A stretch of DNA of 64,000 nucleotides from Haloplanus natans DSM 17983. GTDB lineage: Archaea; Halobacteriota; Halobacteria; Halobacteriales; Haloferacaceae. The stretch lies in the NCBI RefSeq assembly GCF_000427685.1, contig NZ_KE386573.1, positions 1,036,838-1,100,837 of the forward strand, given 5' to 3'. The position numbers and the translations under genes are program-made. Positions 1-8,292 of the stretch are shown here, one piece after another (the stretch's first letter is position 1; each line of letters starts with the position of its first letter). The notes beneath the pieces were generated by a model. It was not told the DNA's origin and ran no database searches. It was given only the letters and a program-made list of their open reading frames with translations.

Positions 1-972
1 CCCCACAGCGGGTCGCAGGCGAACATGGCCGTCTACTTCGCCACCCTGGACCCCGGCGACAAGATTCTCTCGCTCGAACTCGAAGACGGCGGCCACCTCA
101 GCCACGGTCACCCCGCGAACTTCGCCGGCCAACTGTACGAGGTCGAACAGTACCGCGTCGACCCCGAGACGGGGTATCTCGACTACGAGGGGCTGGCCGA
201 ACTCGCGGATAGATTCGACCCCGACGCCATCGTCTCCGGCTTCTCCGCCTACCCCCGGCAGGTCGACTGGGAACGCATTGACGCCGTCGCCGACGCCGTC
301 GACGCCTACCACGTCGCCGACATCGCCCACATCACCGGCCTCGTCGCCGCGGGCGTTCACCCCTCTCCGGTCGGCATCGCGGACTTCGTCACCGGCAGCA
401 CGCACAAGACCATCCGCGCCGGCCGCGGCGGCATCGTCATGTGCGGCGAGGAACACGCCGACGACATCGACGACGCCGTCTTCCCCGGCGTGCAGGGCGG
501 CCCGCTGATGCACAACGTCGCGGGCAAGGCGGTCGGGTTCGGCGAAGCGCTCGACGACTCCTTTACCGACTACGCCGAGCAGGTGGTCGCGAACGCCCGC
601 GCCCTGGCCGAGCGATTCGCAGAGCGCGGCCTCGCGCCCGTCTCCGGGGGGACCGACACCCATCTCGTCCTGGTCGACCTGCGGGAGTCGCATCCGGACC
701 TCTCCGGGGGCGACGCGGAGGCCGCCCTCGATTCGACGGGTATCGTCCTCAACGGCAACACGGTGCCGGGCGAGACCCGGTCGCCGTTCGACCCCAGCGG
801 GATTCGGGCGGGGACCGCCGCGCTCACCACTCGCGGCTTCGAGGAAGACGCCATCCGCGAGGTGGGTGACCTGATCGCCCGCGTCCTCGATGCGCCCGAA
901 GACGACGGCGTCCTCGCCGACGTGAGCGACCGGGTGGACGAACTGTGTGGGGCGCACCCGCTATACGAGTAG
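1..972 (+). CDS. glyA: Serine hydroxymethyltransferase, 5' end outside window
   Basis: This PLP enzyme interconverts serine and glycine and loads the C1 unit onto the pterin carrier. The frame is already open at base 1: the codons before the first in-window ATG (25) read PHSGSQAN, a conserved stretch of the family, so the real start and roughly the first quarter of the protein lie upstream. STHKT (about 397-411) carries the PLP-binding lysine at codon 406-408, and the family end is intact (HPLYE, stop 970-972). The product links functionally to folD about 4 kb downstream. A short GC-rich hairpin (agcgga/tccgct, near 988-1006) follows the stop and could be a transcript end. Confidence 0.95.
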   Translation, partial: PHSGSQANMAVYFATLDPGDKILSLELEDGGHLSHGHPANFAGQLYEVEQYRVDPETGYLDYEGLAELADRFDPDAIVSGFSAYPRQVDWERIDAVADAVDAYHVADIAHITGLVAAGVHPSPVGIADFVTGSTHKTIRAGRGGIVMCGEEHADDIDDAVFPGVQGGPLMHNVAGKAVGFGEALDDSFTDYAEQVVANARALAERFAERGLAPVSGGTDTHLVLVDLRESHPDLSGGDAEAALDSTGIVLNGNTVPGETRSPFDPSGIRAGTAALTTRGFEEDAIREVGDLIARVLDAPEDDGVLADVSDRVDELCGAHPLYE

Positions 973-1076
973 TCGGCCATCTACTGTCAAGCGGATCGCC
1001 CGTCCGCTCGATCGGAACGTATCAGTGCTGAACCAAATTAACTATACCTCTCGATACAGTCATCGGAATCGACGGT

Positions 1077-2258
1077 ATGAAACTCGCTACAATCGGTGTC
1101 GGCAACGCCGGAAGCAAGCTTGTGGATCGGATGGTCGAGTTCGAATCCGAGACCAACCGGAACCTCTGTCGACACGTCCACGCGATCAACACCGCACGAA
1201 CGGACCTCGCTAAGCCCGAATACATCCCCGAGGAGCGGCGGGTTCTGGTCGGTGACACGAACCAGAAGTCGAAGGGACACGGCGTCGGCGGCGATGTCGA
1301 AATCGGTGCCGAGGTCATGTCCGCGGATATCGACGAACTCCGTCGAGCGTTCGACGACATCGAAATCCACAACGTCGACGCGATTCTCGTCGCGGCCGGC
1401 CTCGGTGGCGGTACCGGAAGCGGTGGTGGCCCCGTCGTTATCGACGCTCTCCAAGAGATGTACGACGAACCGGTGTACGCCCTCGGCGTCCTCCCCGGCG
1501 AGTACGAGGGTGGCCGCCCGGCGCTGAACGCCGCTCGGTCCCTCCAGTCTTTCGTCAACAAGACGGACAATTTCATCGGCTTCGACAACGACGCCTGGCG
1601 CGCCCGGGACCAGACGATCGAGGAAGGCTACGAGGAGATGAATCGAGAGTTGGCCGCCCGGATCGTGACGCTGCTGGCAGCCGGCGAAACCGACGACTCG
1701 GAGGTCGCGGAGAACGCGATGGACTCCAGTGACATCATCCGCACGCTCAACACCGACGGGGTCTCCTCGATCGGCTACGCCGCCACTGCGGTCGACGCGG
1801 GCCCCCAGGGTCTCCTCGACAAGTGGGGCGGCGGCGGCACGGACGAGGACTCCCTCGACGACGCCAGCCAGGCGACGAAGATCAAGGCGCTCGTCCGCCG
1901 CGCGACCAACTCCCGGCTGACGCTACCCTGTGAGGTTTCCAGCGCCGAACGGGTTCTCGTCGTCCTCTCCGGGCCGCCGGGCGAGTTCTCCCGGAAGGGC
2001 ATCGAGAGTGCCCGCCAGTGGCTCGAACAGGAAGCCCAGACCGTCGAGGTGCTCGTCGGTGACGATCCGCGCGAACGGTCGTCGCAACTCGCCGCGGCGG
2101 TCCTTCTCTCGAACGTCTCGGACGCCCCGCGGATCGATGCGATCCAGAACCAGGCCGTCGACGCCCAGGAACAGATCGCTCAGCAGCGGGCCGAACGAGA
2201 GGACAAGATCAACGATCTGATCACCGACGAAAACGACGACCTCGACCCCGTCGTCTGA
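1077..2258 (+). CDS. CetZ-like tubulin/FtsZ superfamily GTPase (first of tandem pair)
   Basis: The protein has 393 residues. It has an N-terminal Rossmann glycine loop (IGVGNAG, residues 6-12), a GHGVGGD loop (68-73) and the tubulin signature GGGTGSG (110-116) that binds GTP phosphates. LGVLPGEYEGGRPALNA-type sequence and FDNDAWR follow, all typical of CetZ proteins, which act as cytoskeletal elements in haloarchaeal cell shape and motility. It differs from canonical CetZ1 in IGVGNAG versus IGFGQAG and in a glycine-rich insert near residues 240-260 (KWGGGGTDEDS). The C-terminus is acidic and disordered. ATG 1077 is preceded by an A/T-rich TATA-like stretch (1033-1046). A close paralogue follows after a 44 bp gap, so they are probably co-transcribed. 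The exact CetZ subtype is not known. Confidence 0.85.
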   Translation: MKLATIGVGNAGSKLVDRMVEFESETNRNLCRHVHAINTARTDLAKPEYIPEERRVLVGDTNQKSKGHGVGGDVEIGAEVMSADIDELRRAFDDIEIHNVDAILVAAGLGGGTGSGGGPVVIDALQEMYDEPVYALGVLPGEYEGGRPALNAARSLQSFVNKTDNFIGFDNDAWRARDQTIEEGYEEMNRELAARIVTLLAAGETDDSEVAENAMDSSDIIRTLNTDGVSSIGYAATAVDAGPQGLLDKWGGGGTDEDSLDDASQATKIKALVRRATNSRLTLPCEVSSAERVLVVLSGPPGEFSRKGIESARQWLEQEAQTVEVLVGDDPRERSSQLAAAVLLSNVSDAPRIDAIQNQAVDAQEQIAQQRAEREDKINDLITDENDDLDPVV

Positions 2259-2302
2259 ACCGTGCCCCGAACCGAACGCACTCCGGTCGGACGAGGGACG
2301 CG

Positions 2303-3442
2303 ATGAAACTCGCGCTCGTCGGCATCGGCGGTGCCGGCTGTCGCCTCGTCGACGCGATTCGCGGCGTCGAGACGGCGGGCGATCGAAAGCTCTGCTACGG
2401 GCATCTGCTGACGGTCGACATCTCCCGGACGGTCGACGACGACTTCGATCACGTCCCGTCGGAGAACCACGTGACCATCGGCGACACACACCGCGAGGTC
2501 GATTCGGGCGTCGACGGCGATCAGGACCTCGCCGTCGAGATCATCCGCACCGACTTCCCCGAGATACACCGCACGCTCGACTCGGTCCCCCTGCGCAAAC
2601 TCGACGGCGTGTTGGTCGTCGCGGGTCTGGGCGGCGGCACCGGGAGCGGCGCCGGGGCCGTCCTCGTCGAGCGACTGCAGGACATGTACGACAAGCCGGT
2701 GTACGTCCTCGGCGTCCTCCCCGGCGAATCCGAGGGTGGCCGCCCGGCGCTAAACGCCGCACGGTCGCTCCGGTCGCTCGTCCCGGCGGCCGACAGCGTC
2801 GTGTTGTTCGACAACGACCGGTGGGTCAGTGGCGACGACGCCGACAGGTACGAACGGGCGAACCGCGAACTGGCGTCCCGAATCGTGACGCTGTTCGCCA
2901 GGGAGGACACCGACCCCGACGCCATCGGGGCGAACACGATGGATTCGAGCGACCTCATCCGCACGCTCTCCCCGGGCGGGGTCGCCTCCGTCGGCTACGC
3001 GGCGACCGACCTCGACGACGGCGGCGGGTTCCTATCGTGGCTCCGCTCGATTCTCCCCGGCGGTGGCGACGACGAGTCGGACGAACCGACGGATGCGGTG
3101 AAGATTCAGAGTCTCGTTCGACAGGCGCTCAACTCCCGGCTGACGCTGCCGTGTGAGGTGTCGAGCGCCGAGCGAGCGCTCGTCGTGCTATCCGGTCCGC
3201 CGGAGGAACTCTCCCGGCGCGGCTTCGAAAGCGCCCGCCAGTGGCTCGAAGAGGAGACGGAGACTGTCGAGGTGCTCGCTGGCGACGACCCGCGGGCCGG
3301 ATCGTCGACCGTCTCGGCGGTCGTGTTGCTCTCGAACGTCACCGAGGTTCCTCGGATCGACTCGCTGCAACGGCGGGCCGTCGAGTACGAAGGCGGGACC
3401 GGACACGCCGAGACCGTACCGGCGACCGACGAGTCCGACTGA
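2303..3442 (+). CDS. CetZ-like tubulin/FtsZ superfamily protein, divergent (second of tandem pair)
   Basis: This 379-residue paralogue of the upstream gene keeps the signature GGGTGSG at residues 110-116, the LGVLPGE..EGGRPALNAARSL block and the C-terminal half (SRLTLPCEVSSAER is nearly identical in both). It lacks the GHGVGGD loop; the aligned segment reads DSGVDGD (67-73), and the glycine loop is IGIGGAG. That suggests altered nucleotide binding or a regulatory partner role, which is inference. The pair probably arose by tandem duplication. The stop TGA (3440-3442) is also the first bases of a palindromic element, copy A. Confidence 0.8.
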   Translation: MKLALVGIGGAGCRLVDAIRGVETAGDRKLCYGHLLTVDISRTVDDDFDHVPSENHVTIGDTHREVDSGVDGDQDLAVEIIRTDFPEIHRTLDSVPLRKLDGVLVVAGLGGGTGSGAGAVLVERLQDMYDKPVYVLGVLPGESEGGRPALNAARSLRSLVPAADSVVLFDNDRWVSGDDADRYERANRELASRIVTLFAREDTDPDAIGANTMDSSDLIRTLSPGGVASVGYAATDLDDGGGFLSWLRSILPGGGDDESDEPTDAVKIQSLVRQALNSRLTLPCEVSSAERALVVLSGPPEELSRRGFESARQWLEEETETVEVLAGDDPRAGSSTVSAVVLLSNVTEVPRIDSLQRRAVEYEGGTGHAETVPATDESD

Positions 3443-3512
3443 TAGGGAGTATCGGAAGTCATCAGCGACCCTCGCCGGGACGGTCCGGCGAGACTCTATG
3501 GACAGGTACGAC
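3440..3512 (+). repeat. Stop-anchored palindromic element, copy A
   Basis: The element starts on the TGA stop of the second CetZ gene. A perfect 8 bp stem ctcgccgg (3471-3478) / ccggcgag (3485-3492) closes a six-base loop gacggt. Flanks are ggaagtcat on the left and ggacaggtacgac on the right. About 61 of 77 bases match copy B at 21845 without gaps. Function unknown; it lies between convergent genes. Confidence 0.6.
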
Positions 3513-3533
3513 AACCCTATCCTCTCCCCCACC

Positions 3534-4280
3534 CTACCGCCGCCGATCCCCGTCGGCACGCGGGCGGACCGCGTTCGCAAACGTCACGAGCAGGCCAAGC
3601 ACCCAGCCGATGGGGACGGCGAGGCCGGCCCACATCCCCACGAACGCGGCGCCGGACAGGTTGAACTGCTGTCGGATGACGGTGTTGAGATCGCCGACGG
3701 CGAGGACGTTGTCGAGGAGCCACGCGGCCAGCGACGTACTCCGCGGAAGGATGACCTCGCCCAGGGTGGGCGAGAAGAGCGCGGCAGTCACAGGGGGGAG
3801 AAAGATGGCCGCGACGGCGAACGGATACGCGGCGACGAGTGTCAGTCGCCGTCCGCCGGCGCGAGTGGTGCCCCACGCGAGCGCGGTGGATATCGTCGCG
3901 GCCACGCTCGCCGTGAGGACGGCGGCGAATCCCGAGGCCGGAAGCTGCCCCCAGGCGAGCACGGTCAACGTGCCCCAGACGACGCCCACGACGGCGACGA
4001 TGGCGATCAGCCCCAGACCGGTCGCGATACGGTTGAGCCGTCGGGTGAAGTACCTGGCCCAGAACCCGGCTACCGCGAACGGGTACGCGGCGGCGATCAG
4101 CACAGCCCCCAGTCCACTCCACGCCCAGAACGCCAGGCGATCCCGAGTCGTCTCGGGTTGCCAGCGATTCCGGGCCGGATGACTGTGCGACTCCATCGAG
4201 AACAACAGCTTTCGCCACGCAGTCAGCAACCCGATAAGATCGGCTTTGATCGCGGTGACGAGTTGGGAGTCCGTCGACAT
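3534..4280 (-). CDS. Polytopic membrane protein, YIP1-like (tentative)
   Basis: The protein has 248 residues. An N-terminal cytoplasmic stretch of about 45 residues (MSTDSQLVTAIKADLIGLLT) is followed by about five or six hydrophobic segments (around 50-75, 88-112, 118-138, 148-170, 205-230) and a short Arg-rich tail. There are no catalytic motifs. The N-terminal soluble part plus five or six membrane helices resembles YIP1-type haloarchaeal membrane proteins, but I do not recognise it with certainty. It is transcribed towards the CetZ pair. Confidence 0.6.
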   Translation of the reverse strand: MSTDSQLVTAIKADLIGLLTAWRKLLFSMESHSHPARNRWQPETTRDRLAFWAWSGLGAVLIAAAYPFAVAGFWARYFTRRLNRIATGLGLIAIVAVVGVVWGTLTVLAWGQLPASGFAAVLTASVAATISTALAWGTTRAGGRRLTLVAAYPFAVAAIFLPPVTAALFSPTLGEVILPRSTSLAAWLLDNVLAVGDLNTVIRQQFNLSGAAFVGMWAGLAVPIGWVLGLLVTFANAVRPRADGDRRR

Positions 4281-4346
4281 CGGTCGACGGTACTCGACAC
4301 GGGGCGTTAACAGTTTTCGCTCGGCCGCCGCTCGACGCCGGCCGGG

Positions 4347-4793
4347 CTACGCCACGTCCGTCTTCACGACCGTCACCGGCTCGTCGGCCATGCGGACCAC
4401 GCGGTCCGTGACGCTCCCGAGGAGGTTCCGATACGCCTCGGGGTGGCGCCGGGTGCCGAGGACGATCAGGTCGATGTCCTCCTCGTCCGCGTAGTCGACG
4501 ATTTCCTCGTGCGGGCGGCCGTGCCTGAGCGTCTCGATCACCTCGACGTCGCGTTCGGCCGCGCGCTTTCGCACCGCCGCGAGCGCCTCCTCGCCGACCT
4601 CTTCGAGGCCGTGTTCCGGCCCCTCCCGTTCGTCGACGTACTCGTCGCCGCTGTAGGCGGAGTAGACGTCGCTGTCGACGATGTACAGGGCGTGGAGCAT
4701 GGCGCCGTGGAGGTCGGCCAGCCCGATGGTGTGCCGTGTCGCGTTCTCGGAGGCGACCGTTCCGTCGGTGGCGAGCAGGATGTTCTCGTACAT
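4347..4793 (-). CDS. Universal stress protein, UspA family
   Basis: This is a 148-residue single-domain Usp fold. It starts with the family signature MYENILLATDGTVASENATRH and ends with LIVLGTRRHPEAYRNLLGSVTDRVV. The ATP-binding pattern GX2GX9G(S/T) is present only partly: the middle glycine is replaced in GTRRHPEAYRNLLGS, so ATP binding is uncertain. Such proteins act as small nucleotide-binding stress factors in the cytoplasm. It stands alone, divergent from folD. Confidence 0.9.
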   Translation of the reverse strand: MYENILLATDGTVASENATRHTIGLADLHGAMLHALYIVDSDVYSAYSGDEYVDEREGPEHGLEEVGEEALAAVRKRAAERDVEVIETLRHGRPHEEIVDYADEEDIDLIVLGTRRHPEAYRNLLGSVTDRVVRMADEPVTVVKTDVA

Positions 4794-4985
4794 ACCCTCC
4801 GATTCGGCGCCGTGTGTGAAAAATTACGCCGTCGATTCCCGCCCCCCGACACCGTGTCGACCACCCGCTCCAGGCGGCTCGTCGTACCGGCGTCCCGGCC
4901 GTCGCCGACGAGGGTGGCGACGGCCCGGATCACAACAATCCGTCGAACCAGTGCGTTGAAGGCCGTCCCCCGCACCTCTGATGAC

Positions 4986-5873
4986 ATGACGAACGTCATC
5001 GACGGCAACGCCGTCGCCGCCGACGTACGCGACGGCCTCGGAGACGCCATCGACACGCTCGACGACGCGGGCGTCACGCCCACGCTCGCCACCGTCCTCA
5101 TGAGCGACGACCCCGCGAGCCAGACGTACGTCTCGATGAAACAACAGGACTGCGAGGAGGTGGGAATCGAAGCTCTCGACGTGGAGATCGATCCCGACGC
5201 GCCCGCCGAGGAGCTGTTCGACACCGTTTCGGACCTGAACGCCGACCCCGAGGTAAACGGCATTCTCGTCCAGATGCCCGTCCCCGACCACATCGAGGAT
5301 CGCGACGTGATCCGCGCCATCGACCCCGCGAAGGACGTGGACGGCTTCCACCCGGAGAACGTGGGGCGCCTCGTCGCGGGCGACCCCGTCTACAAACCGT
5401 GTACGCCCCACGGCGTCCTCAAACTCCTCGCTGCCGCCGACGTAGAGACCGAGGGCGCCGACGTGACGATCGTCGGCCGCTCGAACATCGTCGGCAAACC
5501 GCTCGCGAACCTCCTGATCGGGAAGGCCGACTACGGCAACGCGACGGTGACGGTCTGTCACTCCCGGACCGACGATCTCGCGGAGAAGACTCGCCGCGCC
5601 GACGTGGTGATCGCCGCAGTCGGCGTCCCCGAACTCGTCGATGGCTCGATGATCTCCGACGGATCGGTCGTCGTCGACGTGGGCGTCAACCGGGTCGAGC
5701 GCGACGGCGAGTCGACGCTCGTCGGCGACGTGGACTTCGAGAGCGCGAAATCGAAGGCGCGCGCCATCACGCCCGTCCCCGGCGGCGTCGGCCCGATGAC
5801 CCGCGCGATGCTCCTCTACAACACGGTGAAAGCGGCGAGCCGGCAGGAAGACGTGCCGGTCTCGTTGGAGTAG
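4986..5873 (+). CDS. folD: Bifunctional methylenetetrahydrofolate dehydrogenase / methenyl-THF cyclohydrolase
   Basis: This enzyme of 295 residues oxidises methylene-THF to methenyl-THF and hydrolyses it to formyl-THF. YVSMKQQDC carries the catalytic lysine (K52). GILVQMPVP, the DVDGFHPENVG block, the NAD(P) motif GRSNIVGKP and the terminal TPVPGGVGPMT are all present. The ATG at 4986 is preferred because the frame further upstream lacks family similarity; an out-of-frame ATG sits 5 bp before it. Together with glyA it points to folate-type one-carbon metabolism, as is usual in haloarchaea. Confidence 0.95.
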   Translation: MTNVIDGNAVAADVRDGLGDAIDTLDDAGVTPTLATVLMSDDPASQTYVSMKQQDCEEVGIEALDVEIDPDAPAEELFDTVSDLNADPEVNGILVQMPVPDHIEDRDVIRAIDPAKDVDGFHPENVGRLVAGDPVYKPCTPHGVLKLLAAADVETEGADVTIVGRSNIVGKPLANLLIGKADYGNATVTVCHSRTDDLAEKTRRADVVIAAVGVPELVDGSMISDGSVVVDVGVNRVERDGESTLVGDVDFESAKSKARAITPVPGGVGPMTRAMLLYNTVKAASRQEDVPVSLE

Positions 5874-5877
5874 GGGT

Positions 5878-5967
5878 CGCTCACGCCAGCCGTTCGTGGG
5901 CGGCCGCCACGTGCCCGGCACTGCCGGCCGCGCGACGCTCACGCCAGCCGTTCGTGGGCGGCCGCCA
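5878..5967. repeat. 32 bp direct repeat, period 58 bp
   Basis: The same 32 bases, starting cgctcacgccagccg, occur at 5878-5909 and 5936-5967. The second copy is the 3' end and stop region of the minus-strand zinc-ribbon gene; the first is a spare copy in the gap before the folD stop. This looks like a local tandem duplication of a gene end. Confidence 0.9.
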
Positions 5968-6640
5968 GTGCCGATTCCTCCCCCTCCATCAGATATCGCC
6001 CCACCTCCCGGGCCGCCCGCACCAGCGATTCGGCCTCCGTCGGCGACACGTCCCCCTGAAGCGCCCGCACCCGCTTGACGCGTTCGTGGACGGTGCCGAG
6101 CGTCCGCCGTGCCTCGGGGTCGGGGTGGTCGTCCAGCCACTGGTTCACGTCGCGGCGGTAGTCGTCGACGGCGTTCGCGTACGCGAGTCCGCGGGCCTCG
6201 GTCCACGCGGGCGAGACGGCTTCCGGCGCCGGTCGCTCGCCCTCGTCGACCCCGCGAAGCAGGGCGAGCAGATAGCGCTCGTCGTCGTCGCTCGGGTTGC
6301 GCGCCCGGCCGTACAGATCCATCACCTGCAGGAGTTCGTGGGCGGCGAGGAACGCGTCATCGATGGGCCGGAGCGACCCGCCGTCGACGAAGCCCCGCTT
6401 GCGGACGTACTCGCGGAGGTCGGACTTGCAGTCGTCGGCCGCGTCGGCCAGTCGGTCCTCGGCCCACGCCGTCCGGTAGGGTGACAGATCGAGCGTCGCG
6501 GGCGAGTCCGTGTGGAGGCGACGCTCGTCGACGCCGACGCTCCGGAGGCTCTCGCAGGCCGGACACGCCACGCTCCCCGTCTCGTAGTACGACCACCGGT
6601 GACCACACGACTGACACTCCCGCTGGCCGCGAATCTTCAT
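5939..6640 (-). CDS. Haloarchaeal TFIIB-type zinc-ribbon protein (DUF7117-like)
   Basis: The protein has 233 residues. The N-terminus holds a zinc ribbon (CQSCGHRW at 9-16 and CPACESL about 27-33); the rest is acidic and mostly helical (ALLRGVDEGERPAP, WLDDHPDPEARRTLG), ending in AAHERLA. No enzymatic motif is seen. The family is conserved in haloarchaea without a known role; a nucleic-acid or protein-binding job would be inference from the ribbon. Its 3' end is part of the 58 bp-period duplication. Confidence 0.8.
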   Translation of the reverse strand: MKIRGQRECQSCGHRWSYYETGSVACPACESLRSVGVDERRLHTDSPATLDLSPYRTAWAEDRLADAADDCKSDLREYVRKRGFVDGGSLRPIDDAFLAAHELLQVMDLYGRARNPSDDDERYLLALLRGVDEGERPAPEAVSPAWTEARGLAYANAVDDYRRDVNQWLDDHPDPEARRTLGTVHERVKRVRALQGDVSPTEAESLVRAAREVGRYLMEGEESALAAAHERLA

Positions 6641-6718
6641 ACCCGCCGTTGGTCCGGTGACGACAAAAGACCGACGCTCCGGGGAAGATACAGGGGCCTG
6701 GACCTCTCAGATCCGCCC

Positions 6719-6865
6719 ATGCGCGACGAATCCGAGGTCCGTGAGCAGTACGAGTTCCTCAGCGAGCAACTCGCCGACGAGGAAATGCGCCACGAGGGCG
6801 TCAGACAGTTGTTCACGCACTACAAGCGGGCGCTCGGCTGGGTGTTGGAAGAGGAACATATGTAG
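6719..6865 (+). CDS. Small conserved haloarchaeal protein, 48 aa
   Basis: MRDESEVREQYEFLSEQL opens a short, highly charged helical protein that ends in YKRALGWVLEEEHM. A coiled-coil-like heptad spacing is plausible. The ATG at 6719 is chosen because upstream codons belong to non-coding sequence; homologous short proteins in other haloarchaea start the same way (from memory). It is divergent from the zinc-ribbon gene. Function unknown. Confidence 0.7.
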   Translation: MRDESEVREQYEFLSEQLADEEMRHEGVRQLFTHYKRALGWVLEEEHM

Positions 6866-6878
6866 CGTCGAGGCGATA

Positions 6879-6887
6879 TCTTTATCA
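6879..6887 (+). promoter_or_regulatory. TATA-like box before candidate small RNA
   Basis: The bases tctttatca, preceded by purine-rich gaggcga, form a plausible haloarchaeal BRE/TATA. The expected start is near 6909, just before two strong hairpins and with no open reading frame of note. Confidence 0.4.
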
Positions 6888-6908
6888 CGTATCATACTCC
6901 AGTAGTCG

Positions 6909-7001
6909 ATGACGCTTCGCTTGGAGGGCCGAAGCGTCAGCGGGGACCAATTCAGGGCGGCAAGCATCCACGCGATTTTCGCGTGGCTTGCTTCCTTTTG
7001 C
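6909..7001 (+). ncRNA. Candidate small structured RNA
   Basis: Two strong stem-loops sit in the 185 bp gap between a plus-strand gene and the converging exporter gene. The first pairs tgacgcttcg (6910-6919) with cgaagcgtca (6930-6939), a perfect 10 bp. The second pairs gcaag plus ccacgcga (6960-6975) with tcgcgtgg plus cttgc (6979-6991), 13 bp with one 3-base bulge. A T-rich run, ttccttttg, follows (6992-7000), as at archaeal transcript ends. A TATA-like box lies about 25 bp before 6909. Alternatives are a bidirectional terminator or the remains of a palindrome-bearing mobile element. Confidence 0.35.
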
Positions 7002-7050
7002 ACCGAACGTCCGAGTGGCGATACGGCTGTTCTATCGGCGTCAGTAACGG

Positions 7051-8217
7051 CTACGATTCGGGTTCGGCTCCCGCTCTCTCGTCGGCGTCGACGCGGTCCT
7101 CGGCCGGATCGAGTGATCCGGGATCGACCGCGTACGGCCGGATCGGCTCCCCGTTCAGGAGTTCGGGAAGCACCAGGCGCACGAAGTGGACGATCAACAC
7201 GAGGAGCATGGGTGCGAGGAAGATGCCGTACCAGCCAAAGAGGAGGGGGCCGAAGGTGTAGGCGATCATCAGACTCCCGACGTGGAGTCGCCCCCCGGAG
7301 ACGTACGGTCGGAGCACGAGGTCCGGGATGGTGTCGACGACGACGAAGGAGACGGCGGCGAAGACGACGACGAACCACAGGGCCGCCGGATCGTTCAGCG
7401 CGCCGAGAACGGCCAGATAGAGCGCCACCGGGACGTAGACGAGTTTCATGCCGACGATGGGGATGAGACTCGCCACGCCGGCGAATAGACCCACCAGCGG
7501 CGCCGCGGGAATCGCCAGCCCCGGCGGCGCGTAGACGTTCAGGATGGAGTACGCGAGGACGCCGATGCTCCCCGTCAACACCGCGTTGAGGATGTTGCCG
7601 AAGAAGATGGTTTTGAAGTCGCGGTCGACGGCGCGGCTGTACGTTTCCAACACGCCGCGTTCGTCGCCGAACTTCCGGACCGTCCACCGCGAGAGTCGGT
7701 CCCCGTCGCGAAGCAGATAGAACGCGAGCGCGAGCATCACGAACAGGTGGACGGCACCGATGCCGAGAAACGCGACCGTATCGACCGCCGACCCCAGCGA
7801 GGAGAGGAGCGAACGGACCCCCTCGGCCGTGAGATACCGCTCGGGATCGAGTCGGAGGAGCGCGGCCGGGTCGGCGATGCTGTCGAGCAGTTCCTGATCG
7901 ACGAGCGGCCACCGCGACGGGTCGAGCATCCCGCCGTTGACGTACTGCAGGAGTTCGCCGAGGGCGATGCTCAGCGCGTAGGCGACGAGGGCAAGAGCGG
8001 GCAGGGCAAGCGCGAACAGCGAGACGGCGGCGGCGAGACTCGCCGGCCGGATCACCCGCCGCAACCGGCGGTAGATCGGCCGCGTGGCGTAGTAGATGAA
8101 CACCCCGAAGACGAACGTCCCGACGAATCGGTAGACGACGTAGGCCAACGCGGCCCCGAGCGCCAGCCCGAGACTCCACCAGCCGATCCGAAACCGGGCG
8201 AGTCCGAAGGAGGGCAT
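7051..8217 (-). CDS. AI-2E family transporter (PerM-like membrane protein)
   Basis: The protein has 388 residues and about eight hydrophobic segments arranged as in the AI-2E/PerM exporter family: an early pair (residues about 10-45), a long soluble stretch after the third helix, then the conserved block GLFAGVASLIPIVGMKLVYVP and a C-terminal set ending in YGIFLAPMLLVLIVHFVRLVLPELLN. The family exports small molecules or ions; the substrate cannot be read from sequence. The tail is short and acidic. ATG 8217. Confidence 0.85.
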   Translation of the reverse strand: MPSFGLARFRIGWWSLGLALGAALAYVVYRFVGTFVFGVFIYYATRPIYRRLRRVIRPASLAAAVSLFALALPALALVAYALSIALGELLQYVNGGMLDPSRWPLVDQELLDSIADPAALLRLDPERYLTAEGVRSLLSSLGSAVDTVAFLGIGAVHLFVMLALAFYLLRDGDRLSRWTVRKFGDERGVLETYSRAVDRDFKTIFFGNILNAVLTGSIGVLAYSILNVYAPPGLAIPAAPLVGLFAGVASLIPIVGMKLVYVPVALYLAVLGALNDPAALWFVVVFAAVSFVVVDTIPDLVLRPYVSGGRLHVGSLMIAYTFGPLLFGWYGIFLAPMLLVLIVHFVRLVLPELLNGEPIRPYAVDPGSLDPAEDRVDADERAGAEPES

Positions 8218-8292
8218 CGTGACGACAGAGAACGGCCGGGGGAAAAAAACTGCCGTGCGGGCCTCGGTCGTCGACTGCGCCGACCGATGCGG

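Noticed and set aside
973..1025. Hairpin after glyA as another member of the palindromic family
   Set aside because: The stem is six base pairs and the flanks do not match gtaagtcatt or cagttac; it is better read as a possible terminator.
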